DNA of 64,000 nt from Ktedonobacteria bacterium (GTDB taxonomy: Bacteria; Chloroflexota; Ktedonobacteria; Ktedonobacterales; JACDGC01). Of the stretch, positions 53,856 through 63,908 are shown piece after piece. The position numbers and the translations under genes are program-made. The stretch covers positions 1-64,000 of the forward strand of contig DAIDHM010000104.1 of the NCBI GenBank assembly GCA_027459705.1, read 5' to 3'. Within the stretch, counting starts at the first letter, position 1. Every line of letters starts with the position of its first letter. The notes beneath the pieces were generated by a model, which did no database searches, had not been told where the DNA came from, and saw only the letters and a program-made list of their open reading frames with translations.

Positions 53856-54137
53856 GCTATCGAGACCTCTCAAGAGGATGGAGATTGACTCTAGATGCGC
53901 GCGGTGCACGCTGTATGCCGAAGCAATACGTCAGGATAATGTAGTATACAACCTTTAGCACACTGATGGGCGACGCACTGTGGTTGCGAAAAATCACTGA
54001 CAGTGAATTTGGACCAGCACCTGTCAGACCAACAGTTCTCGATCGTACAACAATGTGATGGCGGCAATGGTTCAGTGCCTTGAGATCAGGTCGAGTATCT
54101 GCACACTCTACTGCAAGCAGAGACTCTTGCACAGACT

Positions 54138-54908
54138 TCACCATACGACTGTTAACTTCTGCCCCGCCTCCAGCAAGACCAGCCGCTCTGTGAGGCCAAC
54201 CGCCGCGAAGGCCTGGGCGACATCGGATTGACTCTGAGTGAAGTGTGCCCAACTGTCGCAATGGATTGGCATGACGGTGGCCTGTGGGCAGACACTGGCC
54301 GTCTCGATGGCATCGTTGGTGTTCATTGTCAGGTAGAACGGGCCGCGCGTCCGCGCCGCGCCGACGAAAGGCACAACGAGCGTGATCGGAAAGCGGCGCG
54401 CTACCTCAGCCACACCGCTGAAATAGGTCGTGTCGCCAGTCAGATAGATCGCGTGGTCGGGCGCGTCCCCCAGCGTCAGAACAAAGCCAATCACCTCGCC
54501 GACCAATGGCTCGATGCCCGCTGGACCATGCCGTGCGGGTGTCGCTGCCACGCGCAGGACCTGGCCGGAGGGCGTGGGCAGTTCAAAGACATCCCAGGGT
54601 GCCAGCCCACGGACGTGGCCACCAAGCCGAGTCGCGCCTGCCATGGTTGTCAACACGGTTGGTACGTTGGCCAGCAGGGCGCGGCCCGTGTTGTCGAGAT
54701 TGTCTGCATGGTGGTCGTGGCTGAGCAGTACGAGATCAACCGGGGTGATGGCATCGATCCCCAGCGCGGGGCCGGTGGTTTTGGTCAGGATCACTGCGCC
54801 AGTCGTGTACGATCCCGGTGCGTCGAAAGTCGGGTCGGTCAGAATGCGCAGACCAGCAATCTCCAATAACAGCGTTGGGCCACCAATCAATGTCGCTAGC
54901 ACTTCCAT
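54138..54908 (-). CDS. MBL-fold metal-dependent hydrolase
   Basis: 256 residues. Metallo-beta-lactamase fold of the UPF0173/UlaG-like branch: LSHDHHADNLD (H-x-H-x-D-H variant; HDHHAD), ATPARHGPAG, LTGDTTYF and PIHCDSWAHF. Predicted phosphodiesterase or lactonase; substrate unknown. GAGG 7 nt before the ATG. Single gene. Confidence 0.85.
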   Translation of the reverse strand: MEVLATLIGGPTLLLEIAGLRILTDPTFDAPGSYTTGAVILTKTTGPALGIDAITPVDLVLLSHDHHADNLDNTGRALLANVPTVLTTMAGATRLGGHVRGLAPWDVFELPTPSGQVLRVAATPARHGPAGIEPLVGEVIGFVLTLGDAPDHAIYLTGDTTYFSGVAEVARRFPITLVVPFVGAARTRGPFYLTMNTNDAIETASVCPQATVMPIHCDSWAHFTQSQSDVAQAFAAVGLTERLVLLEAGQKLTVVW

Positions 54909-55025
54909 TGATCACCTCATCACTCGCGCGCATCGCGCCCGCGTTCAAAACTCTACGAAAGGGTCGTACCGTATAATGTAGCGCACTGTCAATAGCCTGG
55001 AGCAATGGGCGCCTATTCCGCGTGC

Positions 55026-55055
55026 TTGCGATGGCGCGGGGGTCCGTGCTACACT
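55026..55055 (+). promoter_or_regulatory. Promoter TTGCGA-N18-TACACT with TG extension
   Basis: -35 at 55026-55031, -10 at 55050-55055 preceded by TGC; ~75-nt leader to the PRC/BON gene. Confidence 0.5.
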
Positions 55056-55135
55056 CGAAAGGTAGACTGGTGATTTCACGATCGCTCCCCTGGTCATCCC
55101 TGGCAGGGGTGCGGCGTGTGTGAGGAGTTCAACAT

Positions 55136-56095
55136 ATGGCAACACTCGCTGGCGAGGTGATCAAATTACAATTTGGCGCCGTCGTCGAAGCCACAGATGG
55201 CGAGGCTGGATCCATCACCCATCTCGTCATCCAACCCGGACAACGGACCGTGACACACATCGGCGTCCGTCTCCCCGGTGGAACACGCGTCGCTGTCCCA
55301 CTGCAGCGCGTCCTCGACGCAACCGCGGATCAGATCTCTGTAAATCTGACCCGCGAGGCTATGCTCCAGACGATGCCACCGTTACCTACCGATCAGATCG
55401 TTCTCGCAAATAACACGCGCGTCACGGCGAGCGGCCGTACTGGTAGCCTGACGCATATCTCGCTCACGGTGAGCAACGCGAAGTTCCACACCATCGGCTA
55501 TAAGATGGGCATGAATAGCGCCTTTGTGGCGGACGCGCGCTGGATTACCGACATTGCCGATGATGGCAGTGTGACGGTGCAACCACCGCAAGGCACTGAA
55601 CCCCGACCATATCGCGCGGATGCCGATGTCTTATTAGATGCACAGACAGCGCTCTTCAACTATCCGCGCCTCCGGCTGGATCTTCGTGCCGTTCAGTTGC
55701 GGGTAATTGATGGCGAGATCTGGATGACGGGGAATGTCTCATCGACGTTAAATCAACGCGTCATGGCAGAACTCCTGGAGAGTGTCAAAGGCCTGTACTC
55801 GATCCACAATGCCCTGGTCGCTGATACGGACCTGGCGGTCACGGTGGCGCGCGCGTTGTCGCAAGATCCGCGGACGCATGGCCAACCGATCGGCGTGTAT
55901 CCGTTGCTGGGCAAAGTCTTCCTGCGTGGACGCGCGCATGATACGAGTATTGCTCAGGCGGCGACGGAGGTCGTATCCCGCATCAGTGGCCACAAGGAAG
56001 TCGTCAACCAACTCGCGATCCTGCCGTCAGCGACCTTCATCCCCGTCCTGGCTCCTGTCACTGGCGATGAAGATATCATCCCGGGCGGTGATTAG
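55136..56095 (+). CDS. PRC-barrel and BON-domain protein
   Basis: 319 residues. The first half contains two PRC-barrel-like modules (GEVIKLQFGAVVEATDGEAG; THISLTVSNAKFHTIGYKMG), the second half two BON domains (VQLRVIDGEIWMTGNVSS; GVYPLLGKVFLRGRAHD). PRC barrels bind RNA/ribosome or protein partners; BON domains associate with membranes. No signal peptide, so cytoplasmic. Role unknown. GGAG 8 nt before the ATG; ends with TAG. Confidence 0.8.
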   Translation: MATLAGEVIKLQFGAVVEATDGEAGSITHLVIQPGQRTVTHIGVRLPGGTRVAVPLQRVLDATADQISVNLTREAMLQTMPPLPTDQIVLANNTRVTASGRTGSLTHISLTVSNAKFHTIGYKMGMNSAFVADARWITDIADDGSVTVQPPQGTEPRPYRADADVLLDAQTALFNYPRLRLDLRAVQLRVIDGEIWMTGNVSSTLNQRVMAELLESVKGLYSIHNALVADTDLAVTVARALSQDPRTHGQPIGVYPLLGKVFLRGRAHDTSIAQAATEVVSRISGHKEVVNQLAILPSATFIPVLAPVTGDEDIIPGGD

Positions 56096-56563
56096 CGACG
56101 TTGCAGGGTGATCGCGACAACCTGGCCTTGATGTTTCGCGGATGTCGCGAAATACCGAGCGTTCTCGCTGGCGCGATCACCAAGCGATCGGAATACTTGC
56201 GTTCTGTCAGATCATTGGCTGAGATATCACAGAGACACAACAAAGGCCAGCAACCACGATCTTTCCTTGACACCCTTGATAGTCATCAGATACACTGATC
56301 TTGTGTCCTGGTGTTGCGCGATAACGAACACGGGGAGGCAGTTGACCCGCGCCAATAGGGATGGTCAGACCTGGAAAGCGACCGCGGGGAACCATCGGCT
56401 CGCCCATCGCACTGGACGGGTCTCTGATGCCTGCGACACGCGTCTGTACACGGTGACGCACGCTGATAATCCTGGATATGGGGAATCCGAGCGTCTGCTC
56501 CGTGCCATTCCGCTCCTCAATTTCGACTTGTCTGTAACCTTGCTTGAGGCATCGCGGGAATCC
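56096..56563. other. Intergenic region before the catalase gene
   Basis: About 470 bp with no credible gene; small frames have no recognisable product or ribosome-binding site. Confidence 0.5.
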
Positions 56564-56591
56564 ACGTTGCGAGTTGCATCGCAACGTTTTT
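56564..56591 (+). promoter_or_regulatory. Terminator-like hairpin in the catalase leader
   Basis: Perfect 9-bp stem (ACGTTGCGA / TCGCAACGT), 6-nt loop, then TTTT running into the stem's last T, ending 25 nt before the katA ATG. It may be an attenuator or the end of an upstream transcript. Confidence 0.6.
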
Positions 56592-56615
56592 CCTCTTGAG
56601 AAAGAAGTTCGCACC

Positions 56616-58130
56616 ATGAGTAACGATCATCGTCCACCCCACACGACCAATGATGCTGGTATCCCGATCGCCAGTGATGAGCATTCCCTCACTGTCGGCC
56701 CCGATGGCCCAATTCTGTTGCAGGACCACTATCTCATTCAGAAGATGGCGCAGTTCAATCGTGAGCGCGTGCCCGAACGCGTCGTACATGCCAAAGGCAG
56801 TGGCGCCTTCGGCTATTTCGAGGTGACGGCGGATGTTAGCCAGTGGACGAAGGCGGCTTTCCTGAACACCGTCGGGAAACGCACTCCAGTCGTCGCGCGC
56901 TTCTCGACCGTCGCTGGCGAGCAGGGTTCGGCTGATACAGTCCGCGATCCCCGTGGGTTTGCGGTGAAATTCTACACCGAAGAGGGCAACTATGATCTGG
57001 TCGGCAATAATACGCCGATCTTCTTCGTGCGCGACCCTCCGAAGTTCTCGGATTTCATCCATTCGCAGAAACGCATGGGTGACACGGGGATGCGCAGCAA
57101 TAACGCCCAGTGGGATTTCTGGTCACTCGCTCCCGAGTCGCTGCACCAAGTTGCTTTCCTGATGTCGGATCGCGGCACTCCGCGTACGTACCGCCATATG
57201 AACGGCTATGGCAGCCATACGTTCATGTGGGTTAACGCGGGTGGCGAGCGTTTCTGGGTCAAGTATCATTTCAAGACCGAGCAGGGGATTGAGAATTTCA
57301 CGGATTCCGAAGCGGCTGAGATGGCGAAACAGGATCCTGATTTTCACCGTCGCGATCTGCGTGAATCGATTGCCAATGGCGACTTCCCGGTCTGGCGGCT
57401 CGAAATGCAGATCATGCCTTTCGAGGAAGCGGCCGCCTACCGCTTCAATCCATTCGATCTGACCAAGGTCTGGCCGCATTCAGACTATCCAGGAATCACG
57501 ATCGGGCGCCTCGTGCTCGATCGCAATCCGGCCAATTTCTTCGCGGAGATCGAGCAAGCTTCATTCGAGCCCGCTAATATGGTGCCAGGCATTGGACCGA
57601 GCCCAGATAAGATGTTGCTGGGCCGCTTGTTCAGCTATCCGGATGCGCATCGCTATCGCATCGGCACGAACTACTTGCAGTTGCCCGTCAACCGCCCGCA
57701 ATCGCCAGTCCATAGTTATTCCCAGGATGGCTCGATGCGCTATGAGCACCATGGCGCGCAACCGGTCTATGCGCCGAATAGCTACCATGGGCCACAGGCC
57801 GCACCTGAATACGCGGCCGAACCCACCTGGAGCGCCGACGGCGAATTCGTGCGGAGCGCGTATAGTTTGCATGCTGAGGATGATGATTTCGGCCAGGCGG
57901 GAACCTTGTTCCGCAAGACCCTCTCCGCCACCGACCGTGAGCACCTGATCAGCAACATCGTCGGCCACATGAGCCAGGGCGTCGAGCGACACATTCAGGA
58001 ACGTGCCGTCGCACTCTGGCACAAGGTGGACGCGAACCTGGGCGCAGGCATCGCTCGCGGCATTGGCTTGAGCGGCGAAGCGGCTCCGTCTGGCCACAAC
58101 GGCACGAGCGGCAAACGCGCCAAAAAATAA
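56616..58130 (+). CDS. katA: Monofunctional haem catalase
   Basis: 504 residues, small-subunit class. Removes H2O2. Catalytic His in ERVVHAKGSGAFG, Asn in LVGNNTPIFFVRDP, proximal Tyr in RLFSYPDAHRYRIG; VARFSTVAGEQGSADTVRDPRG matches the family signature. ATG 56616 has AAAGAAG 8 nt upstream; the in-frame extension to 56544 crosses the hairpin and is rejected. C-terminal Gly/Lys tail. A strong hairpin follows. Confidence 0.97.
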   Translation: MSNDHRPPHTTNDAGIPIASDEHSLTVGPDGPILLQDHYLIQKMAQFNRERVPERVVHAKGSGAFGYFEVTADVSQWTKAAFLNTVGKRTPVVARFSTVAGEQGSADTVRDPRGFAVKFYTEEGNYDLVGNNTPIFFVRDPPKFSDFIHSQKRMGDTGMRSNNAQWDFWSLAPESLHQVAFLMSDRGTPRTYRHMNGYGSHTFMWVNAGGERFWVKYHFKTEQGIENFTDSEAAEMAKQDPDFHRRDLRESIANGDFPVWRLEMQIMPFEEAAAYRFNPFDLTKVWPHSDYPGITIGRLVLDRNPANFFAEIEQASFEPANMVPGIGPSPDKMLLGRLFSYPDAHRYRIGTNYLQLPVNRPQSPVHSYSQDGSMRYEHHGAQPVYAPNSYHGPQAAPEYAAEPTWSADGEFVRSAYSLHAEDDDFGQAGTLFRKTLSATDREHLISNIVGHMSQGVERHIQERAVALWHKVDANLGAGIARGIGLSGEAAPSGHNGTSGKRAKK

Positions 58131-58147
58131 ACAGCGCAACGAGACGT

Positions 58148-58194
58148 AGCACAGAGCGTCAGCTGATAACTCATATCAGCCGGCACTCTGTGCT
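58148..58194 (+). terminator. Nested hairpin after katA
   Basis: Outer stem AGCACAGAG / CTCTGTGCT and inner stem GCTGATA / TATCAGC, both perfect, 18 bp after the stop. No T-run. Confidence 0.65.
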
Positions 58195-58621
58195 GCCTTG
58201 CATGAGAAACCTGATTAGGCATGCGCAATAATGCTATTCAACGTATCCCAAAACGTGTTGTCTGTGATGAGTCGTAGTTGCTCACCCTTCAGAGCGTAAT
58301 TGACACTCCGCATGGGATAAATCCCTAGCGGATTCTTGGTTCAGCCAGTGCGCTTACCACGATGAATCGTTCCATCGTGCCAGAGGTGCCTCTGTCCCCA
58401 AGCGTTTTCCTGATGCAAGACCAGGCTGTTCCCGTCTGCCCGACGGTACAGAAAGGAAGTATGCTCTGAAGTCCAATCGTCCGGTAGGAGGATATTGCTT
58501 CGGCTTGCGCCTCTTCTAGCGAGACTTCATCAAGAGTATACTACAGATTCAGCCGAGGTACAACCACTGGCTGAAGCCCACGCAAGCCCTTACATCTGCC
58601 TGGGCTAAAGCCACAGCAGCT
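58195..58621. other. Region with no recognisable gene
   Basis: About 430 bp. A short stretch near 58545-58650 reads on the plus strand like a broken protein (RYNHWLKPTQAL) without start or family. Possibly mobile-element debris. Confidence 0.4.
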
Positions 58622-59053
58622 TTACGGGCTTTCTGTAAGCACATTGCAACCGCCCTTATTTGCCACGACCTGAAGAACCTCCTTCTTATCCATAAAAATT
58701 CGTAACGTATATACCGCCGTGGGAGTCGCCGCGCAAGGCTGTACCGCGGACCCTGATGGGAGAGTCGGAATAGGAACGAGGTCCTGGGTATCATGCATGA
58801 TATACGTATAGAAATTTTCGACATCAATCGGATCACGCGTGATCTTCGCATTCAAGAACATGACACCCTGGGGCGAAACCGCGGACACCATGAGCGTATT
58901 TGGCAACGCTTCTGCTTGGATGCTACGTTGGCAACCGACCAAGAACAGCGTGGTAACGCAAAAAACTATGCCGATAAGCCATTCCCTTCGTATGGTTGTA
59001 CGGATAGAGCGATCTCTTGAGTAGCCCCGTCTTTTGCTCATGATAAGTGGCAT
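58622..59053 (-). CDS. Small lipoprotein
   Basis: 143 residues. Basic start (MSKRRGYSRDRSIR), hydrophobic helix and lipobox FLVGC (~residue 40). The exported part has QPCAATPTAVYTLRIFMDKK and GGCNVLTESP, a Cys pair possibly disulfide-bonded. GGAGG is 5 nt before the ATG at 59053. No family recognised. Confidence 0.75.
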   Translation of the reverse strand: MPLIMSKRRGYSRDRSIRTTIRREWLIGIVFCVTTLFLVGCQRSIQAEALPNTLMVSAVSPQGVMFLNAKITRDPIDVENFYTYIMHDTQDLVPIPTLPSGSAVQPCAATPTAVYTLRIFMDKKEVLQVVANKGGCNVLTESP

Positions 59054-59137
59054 CTTTTCCTCCTCGGGCAAACTGGCCATCTTGTCCCACACAGATAATC
59101 ATAAGTTGGTATAGTTTGCTCCAGTCCGATCTTTGAA

Positions 59138-59160
59138 ACAGCGGAGAATCAAGCCGCTGT
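59138..59160. other. Hairpin upstream of the lipoprotein gene
   Basis: Stem ACAGCGG / CCGCTGT with 9-nt loop, ~85 bp upstream of the ATG. Purpose unknown. Confidence 0.35.
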
Positions 59161-59455
59161 CTTGACGTCAAACTTATAACGACATGCTAAGTTGTTGTTT
59201 TGCCTCCATTTCCTTATCCCCATCAACAATTGGATGTGCCAGGTGATTGCCAGTAGTCTGTAAAACTACCACCATTATTAGAGCTCATGCCACCAGGTGA
59301 TGCAAGCGACCCCTCCACCATAGTTGCCAGCAAACTTAACTTTGTTTTGACATATTCATAACAACAATCCACTATGCTGAAAAAGCCCAATCAAACATCA
59401 ATGGCAATCGCAGATGAGGTCATCAAAAAATCTACCTGCCGAGGTGATCGTGCGC

Positions 59456-60403
59456 ATGGCATCTCCAGGATATAAGCATGGTCAGATGGTGTGGAGAGTC
59501 GCGGTATGTATCCTGAGCCTGAGCCTGAGCGCATGTGCGGTGTTTCCATCGCCCAGTGCGCCGCTCTCTGGCACTTTGCGCGTCTGGGGCTCGTCGGCGC
59601 TTGACCCGCTGGTGCGCGACGCGGCGCAACCATTTATGCAGCTCCATCCGGGAGTAACCATCGATGCTCAGGCAATCGGCAGCTTCAATGGCCTCGATGC
59701 CGTCACGAAAGGCTATAGTGACACACGCATCTCTGGCAAAGCAGAGATTGGCACCTCCGATGTGTATGCCGACCCCGCGCTGTATCCACAACCCGACCTG
59801 ACTGACCACCTGGTCGCGGTGATCCCCTTTACGATGGTCGTCAACCCTGGCGTCCCAATAACGACCTTAACAAAGCAGCAACTTATCAATATTTTCTCGC
59901 TGGGTACGATCACCAATTGGAAACAGGTGGGCGGGCCGGATCTCAAGATTATTCCGGTCGTCCGGCCTCCAACCTCGGGGACACGCGCGACCTTTCGCAA
60001 ATACATCCTGGATGGTCGCGATGAACATGGTTTGCTGAGTACCGACGTTTCGGCGACCATTCGCGACACCGTCGCCAAAACTCCCGGGGCGATCAGCTAT
60101 CTGGCTAAATCTTACCTGGATGGCACCATTACGCCGATCTCCATTGACGGGTATGACGCGACGGCCGCCAATATCGCCGCTGGTAGCTATAATTTTTGGA
60201 GTTTCGAGCATATGTATACGCTCGATGACACCCCCCCTCTGATCGCCAGTTTTCTCAATTTCATGCTGAGCCCCACGGTTCAGGCGCTGGCCACCAAAGA
60301 TGGCTATCTGCCCATTGTGAGCATTCTACCAGTGCAGACTCCCTCCGCCAGCGCGCTATCTCATCAGCAAGAGGATGTGCCGCGATGCATGTGCACCAAG
60401 TGA
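59456..60403 (+). CDS. PstS-like substrate-binding lipoprotein
   Basis: 315 residues. Lipobox LSACA after a hydrophobic signal (~12-27), then a type II periplasmic-binding fold of the phosphate (PstS) branch: LRVWGSSALDPLVRDAAQPF, AEIGTSDVYAD, TKQQLINIFSLGTITNW, RPPTSGTRATFRKY, TPGAISYL. PstABC genes are absent. The gene overlaps by 19 bp the HAMP receptor gene, so a sensory role with it is likely (inference). ATG 59456 (GAGG at 11 nt) is preferred; 59414 is possible. Confidence 0.85.
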   Translation: MASPGYKHGQMVWRVAVCILSLSLSACAVFPSPSAPLSGTLRVWGSSALDPLVRDAAQPFMQLHPGVTIDAQAIGSFNGLDAVTKGYSDTRISGKAEIGTSDVYADPALYPQPDLTDHLVAVIPFTMVVNPGVPITTLTKQQLINIFSLGTITNWKQVGGPDLKIIPVVRPPTSGTRATFRKYILDGRDEHGLLSTDVSATIRDTVAKTPGAISYLAKSYLDGTITPISIDGYDATAANIAAGSYNFWSFEHMYTLDDTPPLIASFLNFMLSPTVQALATKDGYLPIVSILPVQTPSASALSHQQEDVPRCMCTK

Positions 60404-62202
60404 GCCAGGCCCAATCCGGGCGACATGCCAGTCGTCAGCGTTTGAATCCTCTCCTGAGGCTCCCTATCGCGACACAGTTGACGATTGGTTTCTTGCTGGC
60501 TGCCCTGATCGCCGCAGTGGGGGCTGGCACGGCAGGCGCGCGGCAAAACCAGACGCTCAGTCAGGAAGCCGCTTTTTATCGATCGCTCTCTGATAACAAT
60601 ACGACCTTGACGACCGGGACCTATTACCTGGAGATCACGCAACTGGCCTTGCAATCAGTGGTGGACGACGTCTCTGGTCCAATCGTCTCCGCTGAGAATC
60701 TGCAGACGGACACCGTCGCCCTCAATAATGACATCGCGCTCGTCGATCATATTACGCAGACGAATGTGACGCCTGGACTGGATCAGCAGTTTCCCAGTGT
60801 GCAATCGCTCATCTCCTCGCAGGCGCACGCTGATGCCGTCCGCAACTTCGCGATTTACTCTGCCAGCGCGAATCGCGCCTGGCAGGTCTATCGCAACGCG
60901 GTCAATGACGTGCAGAATCTGGCGCATAGCGGAGCCGCAACGGATCTCACCAATGCTAACCAGTTGGTCAAAAGTCAGGCAGAGCCTCTTGATGCGGAGG
61001 CGACCAGCGCATTGCGCGCCATCATCCGTTTCAATAGCCAGTTGGGCGTCCGCATTCAGACCGAGAGCGCCAGCCAGTCGCAGAGTCAAATTTTGTTGAC
61101 TGGTCTGGCGGCCGTCTTGGGATTCATTTTCATCCTGATGGTGGGTATCTTTATCTCGAATGGCATCGTGCGTCGCCTCGGTCAGTTACAGCGCGTTGCG
61201 CTGGCCATCGATGGTGGGGATGTGGAACAGCGCGTCCCGGTCATTGGTCGTGACGAGATTGCGACGGTCGCACGCTCCGTGAACGGAATGCTTGACACCA
61301 TCGTTGGTTTGCTGGAAGAGACACGCCGACAACGCGACGCGCTGACCTCAGCGGCGGATCGCCTCTTCGCGGATATGCGAGTGGTTGGGGCTGGTGATCT
61401 GCGCGTGAATGCGCCGGTCAGCAATGACCCTATCGGTATGTTGGGCAATGCTTTTAACCTCACGATCGGTCGATTTCGGCGCTTCGTCCTCCGTACGCAA
61501 GGCATAACTGACCAATTAGAGGTCATTGCGCGGCGGCTCGCTGGTCGCACCCAACACTATCATCAGGCGGTTTCGCCTGGTGCACCATCACAAAGTCGGC
61601 CGGGATCCTCTAGTGTTGGCCCGGTGACCAATAGTCGCGAAGTCCCTGAGGGTACGGATACACTTAATCAGTCGATCTTTCAGGCGCGGTCGGTCGTCAC
61701 GCTGCTCGCCAGCGAAGGCAAGTTGGCACAGTTGCGTCAGGTGTTAGAGGTCGCTGAGGAGGTTTTCCTCTCAGCACGTCGCTTACGCCAACTGACCGCA
61801 GGCTTCAGTGAAGCTCGCAATAGGGGGACGCTGGACCGTCTGGCACGCTTGCAAGAACAAGAGATTGGCCGACTGGAAGGGACACTGCAGCAATTGGGTA
61901 CGATGTCCTATATGCTCCAGCGGCAGATGGCAACTGAGTTACGCGATCTCAATCACACCCTGGACCAGATCGAGCAATCCATCTCGACCGTCGTCAATAC
62001 GCGAACGGCGCAAGCCTTCCCGCAAGGCCGCGAGTCACAGGTCCTGCAACTCGCGACAAATTATAGCCGCGAAGTGCACGAGATTACCCAGGAATTGTAC
62101 TTGCTAACACAAGACTTGCGCGGCGGCGTTGTTCCCTTCCGCACGGATGGTGAGACGATGGACTTCCCTGTGGATCGAGCACTGAGTCGTGCAGAGCCCT
62201 AA
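60385..62202 (+). CDS. Membrane receptor with poly-HAMP and coiled coil, no output domain
   Basis: 605 residues. TM1 ~27-50, an extracytoplasmic helical sensor (~50-230), TM2 ~233-256, HAMP (~257-310: RRLGQLQRVALAIDGGDVEQRV), a second HAMP-like unit (~330-378, VVGAGDLRVNAPVSNDPIGML), and a long coiled coil. No histidine kinase, cyclase or methyl-accepting hairpin signature is seen. Likely senses the lipoprotein encoded by the overlapping gene (inference). Confidence 0.8.
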   Translation: MHVHQVSQAQSGRHASRQRLNPLLRLPIATQLTIGFLLAALIAAVGAGTAGARQNQTLSQEAAFYRSLSDNNTTLTTGTYYLEITQLALQSVVDDVSGPIVSAENLQTDTVALNNDIALVDHITQTNVTPGLDQQFPSVQSLISSQAHADAVRNFAIYSASANRAWQVYRNAVNDVQNLAHSGAATDLTNANQLVKSQAEPLDAEATSALRAIIRFNSQLGVRIQTESASQSQSQILLTGLAAVLGFIFILMVGIFISNGIVRRLGQLQRVALAIDGGDVEQRVPVIGRDEIATVARSVNGMLDTIVGLLEETRRQRDALTSAADRLFADMRVVGAGDLRVNAPVSNDPIGMLGNAFNLTIGRFRRFVLRTQGITDQLEVIARRLAGRTQHYHQAVSPGAPSQSRPGSSSVGPVTNSREVPEGTDTLNQSIFQARSVVTLLASEGKLAQLRQVLEVAEEVFLSARRLRQLTAGFSEARNRGTLDRLARLQEQEIGRLEGTLQQLGTMSYMLQRQMATELRDLNHTLDQIEQSISTVVNTRTAQAFPQGRESQVLQLATNYSREVHEITQELYLLTQDLRGGVVPFRTDGETMDFPVDRALSRAEP

Positions 62203-62292
62203 GCGCTTGCAAGGCGACACTTTCTCGGAATCGCGAGTATCGCATGGACCAAACGACTATTCAGCAATTGACCAACGTACGCGGCTTGGTGA

Positions 62293-62847
62293 TTATACAT
62301 ACGGTTTGGCGGTGTCATCAGAGGGTGTCTCGGTAGATGACAAAGACGCATCTTCGGTTGGTCGTATGAAGTCACCACTCCGGCCACCAGATTTGCGCTC
62401 CAGGCGAATATCGCTGATGACCATCGCGCGATCGATCGCTTTTGCCATATCATAGATGGTGAGCGCTGCGGCGCTCACTGCCGCCAGCGCTTCCATTTCG
62501 ACGCCCGTCTGGTGGAGCGTCTGTGCCGTCGCAGTGATTGTGACCGCATGCTGCGAGTTGTCCAGAGTGAAATCGACCGTGACGCTGGTCAAAGGCACCT
62601 GGTGACAGAGTGGAATGATCTGTGGTGTGGCTTTGGCAGCCATAATACCGGCCACGCGCGCCACGGCCAGCGCATCGCCCTTTGCCAGCGCATTATCGCG
62701 CAGCGCTGCCAGGGTCGCAGGCGCCATCACCACGCGCCCTGAGGCGACGGCGATCCGCCGGGTGAACATCTTGTCGCCAACATCCACCATGTGCGCCTGG
62801 CCGGCCGCGTCGACATGTGTCAAGTGGGGTGTGTCGTCCTCTGCCAT
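62293..62847 (-). CDS. moaC: Cyclic pyranopterin monophosphate synthase MoaC
   Basis: 184 residues. Second step of molybdenum cofactor synthesis. Signatures: [40 protein letters not shown] (with the catalytic Lys), [20 protein letters not shown] and [14 protein letters not shown] ~20-residue Ser/Thr-rich tail follows. GGCGGAG just before the ATG. MoaA and others are not in the window. Confidence 0.96.
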   Translation of the reverse strand: MAEDDTPHLTHVDAAGQAHMVDVGDKMFTRRIAVASGRVVMAPATLAALRDNALAKGDALAVARVAGIMAAKATPQIIPLCHQVPLTSVTVDFTLDNSQHAVTITATAQTLHQTGVEMEALAAVSAAALTIYDMAKAIDRAMVISDIRLERKSGGRSGDFIRPTEDASLSSTETPSDDTAKPYV

Positions 62848-63231
62848 ATCTCCGCCTTCTGCATCGCTGCCCTATAGGGGGCACCATGGTACCGGTCGAC
62901 TTGTGCATATCTCCCGCTCGAAAACAACCACCCGTTGCCACATGCCTGGGTGATCCGCTTTTAAGCAGGCAAGCATGAAATGTCGACCTTGCTTATCATA
63001 TCACGCGAACCAGCGCGGGATCAGGATTGCTGATTCCTCGACATCTCATCATGCACTCGCAAGCACGCGCATACTGGCAGGAGCGCGGACGCATCGCGTA
63101 TGATAATGAGGGCAATCTGTGCATTGTGAACCGATCGGTTTGATTTCCCTGAGATTGTGTCCGACCGCATGCCTGCCAGATCCTGCGGGCTGGCCCGCGT
63201 GGAAATTCTGTAACCAGAGGATGTCTCATCT
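62848..63231. other. Divergent intergenic region with a perfect palindrome
   Basis: No gene seen. AACCGATCGGTT at 63129-63140 is a perfect 12-bp palindrome ~90 bp before the next gene, a possible operator. Confidence 0.45.
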
Positions 63232-63612
63232 ATGTCAAATCAATCAGGCGGCGCGGATGACGAGGCCCCGCCATCGTCGACAAATCCTTCCACCTTTCGC
63301 CAGGAACTCGACGCGATCCTCCTGCGGCGTGACCCGGTAGCACTACGCACTTTCCTGGTGGAGCGAGGCCAGTGGGACGAAGATACGACCATGGACCCTG
63401 AAGTAGCCATGTGGATGATGCTTGCCGCCAGCCCCAAACATGCCCAATACCATGCCGAGGCCAAGCGCTGGCTCACGCTACATGGACGTGGCGACGACGC
63501 CGCGGCGATCGGCGGCGACCAACCAGATCGCGCGAGCACGTCGCGCCGCGCAAAACCTCAGCACAAACGGCCACCCCAGCATCCCAGTAGCGGCAAGTCT
63601 CCGCGCGGATGA
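63232..63612 (+). CDS. Small unknown protein with basic tail
   Basis: 126 residues: an acidic/Ser start, a helical middle (RQELDAILLRRDPVALRTFL; MWMMLAASPKHAQYHAEAKR) and a basic Pro/Ser/Lys-rich tail from ~95. No family recognised. AGAGG ~11 nt before the ATG. Confidence 0.65.
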   Translation: MSNQSGGADDEAPPSSTNPSTFRQELDAILLRRDPVALRTFLVERGQWDEDTTMDPEVAMWMMLAASPKHAQYHAEAKRWLTLHGRGDDAAAIGGDQPDRASTSRRAKPQHKRPPQHPSSGKSPRG

Positions 63613-63908
63613 TCAGAGATGATCCTTGCCTGGTCCAGTGGTAAGGCATGGATTAACCAGCCTGACCATGCACTAGCGAGTTTGATTTGTTTGCGACGGT
63701 AGCAATACCAGAGAGGTGAGGAGTATGCCTAAAGCAAGCATATCATCGCATGATTGAGCAAAAAATGGGGATTTCAGCGGAGTGGAGTAGCCCAAATGGG
63801 GAAATTGGGTCGCTTGTACGACATTCGTAGGTTATAGTGATGATACGGAACGTTGTTCTCCCCACCTCTTCCGGTGGGCATTCTAAAACAGAAACGGAAA
63901 TACAGAAA
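63613..63908. other. Intergenic leader of the HU gene
   Basis: No gene seen. A CCCACC / GGTGGG hairpin lies at about 63862-63879 near the HU start; no confident promoter. Confidence 0.4.
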
